Shown here: positions 1 to 5,087 of the stretch, one piece after another
How the letters are laid out: each line of letters opens with the position of its first letter
Position numbering within the stretch: the first letter of the stretch is position 1
Assembly (NCBI GenBank): GCA_946616385.1
Contig: CAMOIZ010000052.1
Location: 1-7,270, forward strand
DNA: 7,270 nucleotides
Direction of reading: 5' to 3'
DNA from: an uncultured Bacteroidales bacterium
GTDB taxonomy: Bacteria > Bacteroidota > Bacteroidia > Bacteroidales > UBA932
The notes under the pieces: generated by a model
The model's database searches: none
What the model saw: only the letters and a program-made list of their open reading frames with translations
What the model was told of the DNA's origin: nothing
Position numbers and translations under genes: made by a program

Positions 1-931
1 TGTTCTGCGAAGGATACTGGACAAACTGGAGGCCATCCGCGACGGGCAAAGGGCCTACACCGAATTCACCATCGAGGTCAACCCCGAAGACATCATAGAT
101 CGGGGACCGGAATATGTGCAGGGGTTGCTGGACCTGGGCGTAACACGCATCAGCATGGGGGTGCAGTCGCTGGACGACGGAATCCTGCGCTGGATGAACC
201 GCCGGCACTCGGCCGATGGCGCCCGGCAGGCGTACCGTATCCTTCGGGATCCCTTCGCTTCGCCCGGAATGACAGGAGTGGTGCATGGGGAGATACCCCC
301 CTGCGCCGTCAGTATCGATCTGATTACCGGAGTGCCGGGAATGACGGAGGAGATTCTGGAGAAGACGCTGGAAGAGGTCATATCCTGGCGGCCGGAACAC
401 ATCTCCGCATATCAGCTGAGCATAGAGGAAGGCAGCGCCCTTGCGAAGATGATCGAGGAGGGGCGGGTGACGGAACTTTGCGAGGAAGAATGCCGCGCGC
501 AGTACGAACTCGTGTGCCGACGCCTCGCCGAAGCCGGATACCGGCACTACGAGATCTCGAACTGGGCCCTCCCCGGGCACGAAGCCGTACACAATTCCGC
601 CTACTGGACACGGCATCCGTACGCAGGCCTCGGCCCCGGAGCACATTCGTTGATCTTCTACGACGCTGCTCTCCATCCGCGACGGGCAAAGGGCCGGTTC
701 CGTGCCACTGAAAAGGCGGCCCGGATACCGGCATTGCCCGTCCGCAAGCTCCCGCTGCAGCGTCGCAGCTGGAACAGCCAGCAGCTGTCGGGCTGGACCT
801 CCGAGGGCGAAAATCTCAGCCCCGAAGAAATTCACGAAGAGGAAGTCATGCTCCTCGCACGCACCGCCCTCGGCCCCATCCCCGAAAAGGACTGGTTCAT
901 CGCGGACGACATCATCCCGGATCTTTTATAG
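1..931 (+). CDS. hemW: HemW-like heme chaperone (radical SAM family), 5'-truncated by window edge
   Basis: The frame is open from base 2 to a TAG at 929-931, giving 309 visible residues; the N-terminus with the expected radical SAM CxxxCxxC motif lies outside the window. Family-typical segments are FTIEVNPEDI (visible residues 22-31), RISMGVQSLDD (49-59), MNRRHS (65-70), SIDLITGVPGMTEE (104-117), HISAYQLSIEEGS (133-145), the HNSAYW motif (197-202), GLGPGAHS (209-216), LSPEEIHEEEVMLLARTALG (272-291) and a tail resembling the HemW C-terminus, WFIADDIIPDLL. HemW proteins bind heme and are thought to deliver it to haemoproteins; they were long misannotated as coproporphyrinogen III oxidases. Oddities: about 20 residues in place of the usual 6-7 between RILR and SIDL, about 35 extra residues between GAHS and RRSWN, and an apparent loss of some 50 residues between RTALG and the tail. 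The continuous frame suggests it is still translated, but whether it works is uncertain. It overlaps the next gene tail to tail by 6 nt. Confidence 0.85.
   Translation, partial: VLRRILDKLEAIRDGQRAYTEFTIEVNPEDIIDRGPEYVQGLLDLGVTRISMGVQSLDDGILRWMNRRHSADGARQAYRILRDPFASPGMTGVVHGEIPPCAVSIDLITGVPGMTEEILEKTLEEVISWRPEHISAYQLSIEEGSALAKMIEEGRVTELCEEECRAQYELVCRRLAEAGYRHYEISNWALPGHEAVHNSAYWTRHPYAGLGPGAHSLIFYDAALHPRRAKGRFRATEKAARIPALPVRKLPLQRRSWNSQQLSGWTSEGENLSPEEIHEEEVMLLARTALGPIPEKDWFIADDIIPDLL
33..55 (+). repeat. 23-nt direct repeat, copy 1 (hemW 5' part)
   Basis: A 23-nt segment starting ccatccgcgacggg and ending gggcc is repeated exactly at 673-695, 640 nt downstream. Here it is read as AIRDGQRA just before the conserved FTIEVNP stretch and fits a HemW protein, so this is probably the native copy. 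No inverted partner is visible around it. Confidence 0.9.
247..306. repeat. Dispersed-repeat-like insertion within hemW (insert 1)
   Basis: Where HemW proteins usually have a short turn before SIDL, the gene carries about 57 nt encoding DPFASPGMTGVVHGEIPPC. On the opposite strand the sequence reads VIPGEAKGS, the kind of peptide produced by a widespread class of short intergenic repeats (tcattcc...gcgaagcga...ggat type). The 3' part can form a hairpin: bases 281-285 with 302-306 (one G-T pair) and 287-290 with 296-299, loop agata. The frame is preserved. The boundaries are estimated by comparison with remembered HemW sequences, not by alignment. An alternative is lineage-specific loop growth without a mobile origin. 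Confidence 0.5.
534..546 (+). repeat. 13-nt direct repeat, copy 1
   Basis: The sequence ccggataccggca occurs here, within the codons for AGYRHYE of hemW, and again at 721-733 inside insert 2. It is partly palindromic in itself. Confidence 0.6.
673..695 (+). repeat. 23-nt direct repeat, copy 2 (inside hemW insert 2)
   Basis: An exact copy of 33-55, but read in a different codon phase (offset 640, one more than a multiple of three), giving LHPRRAKGR instead of AIRDGQRA. Protein-level constraint therefore cannot explain the identity. This copy forms most of the left arm of the hairpin at 681-742 and sits in a segment usual HemW proteins lack. A match this long within a 930-nt gene is not expected by chance. 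Confidence 0.9.
681..742. repeat. Imperfect palindrome / hairpin inside hemW insert 2
   Basis: Paired blocks run inward: 681-689 with 734-742 (9 bp, gacgggcaa/ttgcccgtc), 693-698 with 727-732 (6 bp, gccggt/accggc), 699-702 with 722-725 (4 bp) and 704-706 with 718-720 (3 bp). That makes 22 Watson-Crick pairs, mostly G-C, interrupted only by small bulges. The hairpin occupies the centre of the roughly 105-nt segment (about 655-759) between GAHS and RRSWN that other HemW proteins lack. It resembles REP- or RPE-type palindromic elements that can insert inside coding regions; that identity is inference. No T run follows, and it lies inside a reading frame, so it is not a terminator. Confidence 0.6.
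721..733 (+). repeat. 13-nt direct repeat, copy 2
   Basis: An exact copy of 534-546 (offset 187, again one more than a multiple of three), so it too is read in a different frame from its counterpart. It contributes to the right arm of the hairpin at 681-742. Confidence 0.6.
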
Positions 932-1501
932 AATGTGCTGCCCGGCGGCGTCGAGGGCCTCGTAGAATTCGGGGCCGAAGCGGCGGATGAGAGGGCCTCG
1001 GAGGAACTGGTAGACGCGGATGCCTTCCCGCTTGCCACGCTCGAAGGCGCAGCGGCAGATATCCCAGCGGTGGAGGTTCAGCGCCATTCCCCCTCCCCTG
1101 AATTTCTTGATGCGTATGGGATAGAGTGCGCAGGAAATCGGCTTGGAAAGCCCGGCTTTCTCGATGGCGCAGAGGCAGTTGTCTCCTTCGAAACAGCAGT
1201 AGGCGCATTCCTCTGTGCCGGGCACCAGAGGTGTAACGAGATCGCCGTCACGGTCGACAGCGAAAAAGCCGGACGCTTCGGCCGCGGCACGCCCCTTCTC
1301 CGGCACAAGATGGCTGAAAGACGGATAATCTCTCTCCAGGGCAGGCACTTCCTCTTCCTCGAGAGGAGCGCCACTGTCTCCCACGATGCAGCAGGCCCCC
1401 TTGCATACGGGATAATCGCAGGCAAAATACTCGCAGATGACATCCTCGCTCACGAGCACGTCCCCTATCTCTACTATGGTGCCGAAATCTTCCCTTCTCA
1501 T
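926..1501 (-). CDS. DUF3109 family Cys-rich protein
   Basis: A 191-residue protein matching the DUF3109 family (YkgJ/UPF0153-like, a cysteine-cluster family) over its length. Signature pieces are CDYPVCKGACCIVGDSGAPLEEEE (Cys 28, 33, 37 and 38), DRDGDLVTPLV (83-93), CAYCCFEGDNCLCAIEKAG (Cys 99, 102, 103, 109, 111), KPISCALYPIRI (Cys124), NLHRWDICRCA (Cys149, 151) and GIRVYQFLRGPLIRRFG (160-176). The clustered cysteines suggest a bound metal or Fe-S centre; the biochemical role of the family is unknown to me. There is no signal peptide, so it is probably cytoplasmic. The ATG at 1501-1499 shares ATGA with the stop of the preceding M16-like gene, so it is probably co-transcribed and translationally coupled. 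Its TAA (928-926) lies inside the end of hemW on the opposite strand. Confidence 0.88.
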   Translation of the reverse strand: MRREDFGTIVEIGDVLVSEDVICEYFACDYPVCKGACCIVGDSGAPLEEEEVPALERDYPSFSHLVPEKGRAAAEASGFFAVDRDGDLVTPLVPGTEECAYCCFEGDNCLCAIEKAGLSKPISCALYPIRIKKFRGGGMALNLHRWDICRCAFERGKREGIRVYQFLRGPLIRRFGPEFYEALDAAGQHIL

Positions 1502-4044
1502 TTGATTATGTATTCTACCTTGCTGCCCTTGCGCAGTGCATCCGTCACTTCGGCAATATCGTCCGTAGTGATCTTGGAAATATAGGTGGAGTAGTTGGAG
1601 ACCATGTCCTTCCCCTCGGAATTGCGGCGCAGGTAGGCCTCCATTATGTAATCTGAGCTGGACATCTCGCCTGCCATCTCGTTGGTAAGCGCATTCTTCA
1701 ATCCCTTCAGTGTCGATGCGGGAACGGGGGTAGACCCTATTCTTTCAAGGGATTCCCTGAGAACGCTCATCACCTCCATGGGATCGGCGGGGACCACGTC
1801 GCCGGGAAGGCCGTCCCACGGGCAGGGCCGGCAATAGATGAATACGGACAGGCGCTCGGCAGGCAGCAGCTGCAATTCCGGCTTGACCTCAACATACTGA
1901 CCGAGAGGCGCGAGATCCTTCACCAGCTCGCGGCGGAGGTTTTCTACCGCAATGCGGAAAGCGCACCAGGACTGCATAGTGAACGGGCGGATTGCGGCGA
2001 GAGAAATGCTTGCGCTCGTGCCCTCGCCTATAGAACTCTCATTGCCTTCCACCGAGTAGGTAGACCATCCTGAACGCAGCTGGTATGTGACCTTGGGCCT
2101 GACGGAGAATTCCATTCCGGTGCGGAAACTGCCCAGAACCTTGCAGAGATGCTTCTGCAAACCGTACGGGTTCAGGTTCCCTTCGATGTAGAGAATACCG
2201 TCCTGACATTTCATGAACTGGGAAGAGAAATAGCTCTCCGCCTTGTCCGGCAAGTCGTCGCCGAGTTTGGAAACCGACTTGGTGAGAGGGTAATAATAGT
2301 CCGGACACATGATGCTGTCGGTCACTGCGCAGATTCCGTCCGCCGACAGGCGGAAATCTTCCTGAAGCAGAGATTCGCAGCGCTTGTAATATGCGAAAGT
2401 CTCCTTGTTTATCCTGCGGTTTTTCTGAATGGACAGAAGGGAACGCAGCAGGAGATGCAGTTTGTCGGAAGGAGCCGTTCCGCTGATACGCATGTCGGAC
2501 ACCGATACCTTGCAGTCGAGTTTTATACCGTTGGCTTCCAGCATGTTGCGAAAGTCCATGGCGCTCATGCCGCAAACGTCGTACAGTTCGAGCATATCGC
2601 CCACGAAAGCGCTTTCACCTTCGGATATGCCGGGGACTTCGGTATATCCGCCGCGGATCATCAGCGTGTAGCGCAGTTGGGAATCCCCGGTTTTGCGGAA
2701 CAGCACCTTCATGCCGTTAGAGAAAGTCCACAGCCGCCCGCCGGTAACCTGGTCGGGGATATCGGCTTTCAGCTTTACTTTTTTGTCGACCGGATAATAG
2801 AGGGCCAGCGTGTCATTCGAACGCACCCTGTAGGTCCGACGGGTTTCAGGGACCTGCCAGGAATTGCGGAAGCTCGACTGAAGATCTTTGAGGTCGAGCG
2901 ACTCGGAGGGCGTACCGAAGCGCACGGTCAGGTTCCTGGAGGGGTCGAGCAAGGCCGATACGAAACGGTTGAACATCGACAGGTCCTGTTCCGGAGAGAT
3001 CTTGCGGCCTTTGAAAAAATTGTAGATTTCGCTCCTCGAAGCAAGACTGGAACCGTAAAGATAGTTGGAGACGCAGCGCCTGACGAAGGAATGGTTGGAA
3101 ACCGGGATGGCGGCAGTCATCTGCGCCCATGTGATGAATGCGGCCTTGGCATCTGCGAATTCATCCGGAGAGACTCCATTGGCGTCGAGATCGGCAAGGG
3201 CCGCGGAGATCAGTTCCGTGGCGGCCCGAACATCCTCCTCCGCCACTCCTATGGTCACATTGTATTGTTCGTCGGAATCGGTACCGGCACTGTCGATATA
3301 GGAAAAACGCACGAACGCAAGGGGTATCCCGTGCTCCAGGAACAGGCTTTCGAGCCGTTTGCGGAGGATGTATCCCAACTCGCGCGAGAACATGGTAGAC
3401 ACCAGCGGCTGGGGAGTGCTCATGTATTTCTGAGGGGTCCTGGGTGAGGCGTAGCTCACGCGGATTTCCGACAGGGAGCGGCAGTTGTTCTGATACTGTA
3501 TGAACCTGGGGGTCGGGGACGGGGACCAGACATACGGTTCCTGCGCTCGCGGAGCCTCTTTCTTCGCAACCGTGAGCGACATCATGTAGAGCCTGTCCTT
3601 TAGCTTGGCCGCGTCGAAATCGCCGCAGGCGACGATCGCCTGCTCGTTCCTGCAACTTGAAATCAGATTGAAAAGCAGGATAATGGTGGAGTCCAATGCA
3701 ACGGATTGGAACGTGGGGACATCTTCAAAACTGAAAACGGCCGCGCCGCCCTGATATGAGATGTAGCCGTCCCTGGTGTAGCCGACGCCTTTGGAAGAAA
3801 GGAAAGAATAATCCAGCGCAGAGCGCGCATCCTCGGAATTATCGACACCTTTCTGCACAAGTGCAAAATTGGCATAACCTTTGGAAGTAGTGTTGGGGAC
3901 TATGTAGTAGGATATCCCGTTGGCAAAGCGCCCGACAGTTATGCCGGCCTGCTGCCCGAGAGTGGGGAGGTCCTGGGCAGATGAGCTTGCGCAGAAGGCA
4001 AGCAGAATTGAAATAAAAAATATGTGCCTGATTGCTTTGAACAT
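1498..4044 (-). CDS. Exported M16 (insulinase/pitrilysin) family protein lacking the zinc site, probable pseudopeptidase
   Basis: An 848-residue protein with an N-terminal signal peptide (KAIRHIFFISILLAFCASSSA, likely cut before QDLP at about residue 24), so periplasmic or surface-exposed. The fold assignment rests on two M16-like openings: VGRFANGISYYIVPNTTSKGYANFALVQKG (about 37-66) and RLWTFSNGMKVLFRKT...YTLMIRGGYTEVPGISEGES (about 437-478), each followed by the expected alpha/beta segments, for instance NGIKLDCKVSVSDMRISGTAPSDKLHLLLRSL (505-536). Active M16 enzymes carry HxxEH in the first domain. Here the corresponding stretch is SALDYSFLSSKG (about 75-86), with no His or Glu, and no HxxEH occurs anywhere. 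The first domain also looks shortened. The length fits the two-half pitrilysin/PqqL type on the short side. Loss of catalysis suggests a partner, chaperone or binding role; its substrate is unknown. It is the first gene of the leftward unit with DUF3109. Confidence 0.75.
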   Translation of the reverse strand: MFKAIRHIFFISILLAFCASSSAQDLPTLGQQAGITVGRFANGISYYIVPNTTSKGYANFALVQKGVDNSEDARSALDYSFLSSKGVGYTRDGYISYQGGAAVFSFEDVPTFQSVALDSTIILLFNLISSCRNEQAIVACGDFDAAKLKDRLYMMSLTVAKKEAPRAQEPYVWSPSPTPRFIQYQNNCRSLSEIRVSYASPRTPQKYMSTPQPLVSTMFSRELGYILRKRLESLFLEHGIPLAFVRFSYIDSAGTDSDEQYNVTIGVAEEDVRAATELISAALADLDANGVSPDEFADAKAAFITWAQMTAAIPVSNHSFVRRCVSNYLYGSSLASRSEIYNFFKGRKISPEQDLSMFNRFVSALLDPSRNLTVRFGTPSESLDLKDLQSSFRNSWQVPETRRTYRVRSNDTLALYYPVDKKVKLKADIPDQVTGGRLWTFSNGMKVLFRKTGDSQLRYTLMIRGGYTEVPGISEGESAFVGDMLELYDVCGMSAMDFRNMLEANGIKLDCKVSVSDMRISGTAPSDKLHLLLRSLLSIQKNRRINKETFAYYKRCESLLQEDFRLSADGICAVTDSIMCPDYYYPLTKSVSKLGDDLPDKAESYFSSQFMKCQDGILYIEGNLNPYGLQKHLCKVLGSFRTGMEFSVRPKVTYQLRSGWSTYSVEGNESSIGEGTSASISLAAIRPFTMQSWCAFRIAVENLRRELVKDLAPLGQYVEVKPELQLLPAERLSVFIYCRPCPWDGLPGDVVPADPMEVMSVLRESLERIGSTPVPASTLKGLKNALTNEMAGEMSSSDYIMEAYLRRNSEGKDMVSNYSTYISKITTDDIAEVTDALRKGSKVEYIIK

Positions 4045-4061
4045 ATTGAGGCCTGTCGGCG

Positions 4062-4069
4062 CAAAATTA
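4062..4069 (-). promoter_or_regulatory. Candidate Bacteroidota -7 box for the M16-like/DUF3109 unit
   Basis: On the minus strand this reads TAATTTTG, an exact TAnnTTTG match. Transcription would start some 10-15 nt before the ATG at 4044-4042, giving a very short leader. I see no clear TTTG -33 element at the usual spacing. Confidence 0.4.
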
Positions 4070-4082
4070 CAACAAAATTTAC

Positions 4083-4090
4083 TATTTTTG
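4083..4090 (+). promoter_or_regulatory. Candidate Bacteroidota -7 box for the TPR/U32 unit
   Basis: TATTTTTG matches TAnnTTTG exactly. A start about 6 nt downstream would leave a leader of around 35-40 nt, AT-rich before the ATG at 4134, which fits ribosome recruitment in this phylum. No convincing -33 TTTG is present. Confidence 0.45.
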
Positions 4091-4133
4091 CGATTCGTAC
4101 AACAAGTATTGAACCAAATATAATTATAGGAAA

Positions 4134-5081
4134 ATGAAAAAGCTTATCATCATCGTAGCATCTTTGCTTTGCGCAAGTTCGGTTTTCGGACAGGATCTTG
4201 CCACACTGACCGAGACCTACAACAGCGGTATTACCGCAAATGAGGCTGGCAATGTTGAATTGGCTCTCCAGAGTTTCAAAGAGGCTCTGGTCATGGCCGA
4301 AGCTCTCGGAGAAGAGGGCGCCGAGATTGCAACCAACTGCAAGAATTCCATTCCCATTCTTATGTTCTCGATCGCCAAGAAAGCTGCGAATGCCGCTGAA
4401 TACGACAAGGCTGTAGCAGGCCTGAAGGAAACGATAGAAGCAGCAACCAAGTACGGTGTCGACAACATCGTGGACGAGGCTTCGGTAGTAATTCCCCAGG
4501 TTCTTATGCAGAAAGCCAACGATGCTTTCAACGACAAAAACTTCGCCGCTGCCGCAGACGCATACAAGGAAGTCCTCGCTGTGGATCCTTCCAACGGCAA
4601 TGCTTACCTGCGTCTCGGTGCAGCCCTCAAGGCTACAGGCGACAAGGAAGCCGCAGTCGAGGCTTACAAGGCTGCCATTGAGAACGGCCAGGAGAAAGTT
4701 GCCACCAAGCAGATAGTAAATCTCTATCAGCAGGAGGCTGCCGCTTCGCTCAAGACAAAGAAGTATGACGATGCCATTGCCGCCGCACTCGAATCCGCCA
4801 AGTACGACGCCACCAATGCGAAGGCATACCAGATCGCAGGAACAGCCGCTTCCAATGGCGGAAAGACCAAGCAGGCTATCGAATACTTCGAGAAGTATCT
4901 CGAACTTGCCCCCGATGCCAAGAACAGCGGCGATATCCTCTTCAGCATTGGAGTTTCTTATCAGCAGCTCAAAGACAACGCAAAGGCCAAGGAATACTAC
5001 CAGAAGGCTATCGAGGATCCTGCCAAGATCAAACCCGGCAGCCTCGAGAAGGCAAAGGCCATCATCGCAGCTCTCAAGTAA
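4134..5081 (+). CDS. Exported tetratricopeptide-repeat (TPR) protein
   Basis: A 315-residue protein starting with a typical signal peptide (KKLIIIVASLLCASSVFG, cut probably before Gln20). The rest is helical repeats of about 34 residues. Recognisable units begin near residues 26 (TYNSGITANEAGNVELALQS), 80 (AKKAANAAEYDKAVAGLKE), 124 (MQKANDAFNDKNFAAAADAY), 157 (YLRLGAALKATGDKEAAVEA), 197 (LYQQEAAASLKTKKYDDAIA), 231 (YQIAGTAASNGGKTKQAIEY) and 267 (ILFSIGVSYQQLKDNAKAKE). Units 3, 4, 6 and 7 fit the TPR consensus best. TPR arrays are protein-protein docking scaffolds; the partner cannot be read from the sequence, but export places it in the periplasm. The repeated use of AAG, GCT, GCC and GAG codons and an Ala/Lys-rich composition suggest good expression. 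The U32 gene follows after 6 nt. Confidence 0.85.
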   Translation: MKKLIIIVASLLCASSVFGQDLATLTETYNSGITANEAGNVELALQSFKEALVMAEALGEEGAEIATNCKNSIPILMFSIAKKAANAAEYDKAVAGLKETIEAATKYGVDNIVDEASVVIPQVLMQKANDAFNDKNFAAAADAYKEVLAVDPSNGNAYLRLGAALKATGDKEAAVEAYKAAIENGQEKVATKQIVNLYQQEAAASLKTKKYDDAIAAALESAKYDATNAKAYQIAGTAASNGGKTKQAIEYFEKYLELAPDAKNSGDILFSIGVSYQQLKDNAKAKEYYQKAIEDPAKIKPGSLEKAKAIIAALK

Positions 5082-5087
5082 TTTGAG

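Noticed and set aside
935..1585. Plus-strand open frame of 216 codons opposite DUF3109
   Set aside because: DUF3109 on the other strand has family motifs over its entire length and an operon start; this frame has none.
1815..1835. acgggcagggccggcaat in the M16-like gene as a third copy of the hemW repeat arm
   Set aside because: Similarity to the 673-695 region is partial and needs a gap; it encodes an ordinary part of the M16-like protein, so chance in GC-rich sequence is enough.
2149..3447. Long plus-strand open frame of 432 codons opposite the M16-like gene
   Set aside because: It lies entirely antisense to a well-supported gene with a signal peptide and recognisable M16 segments, and its translation shows no family features; a shadow of GC-rich codons.
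4197..4206. Shared QDLxTL at the predicted mature ends of the TPR and M16-like proteins as a common sorting signal
   Set aside because: Gln at the mature N-terminus is common in Bacteroidota exported proteins, and two examples are too few to call a motif.
4134..5081. Repetitive TPR gene as a tandem DNA repeat
   Set aside because: The periodicity is at the protein level only; no exact long nucleotide repeats are visible between the units.
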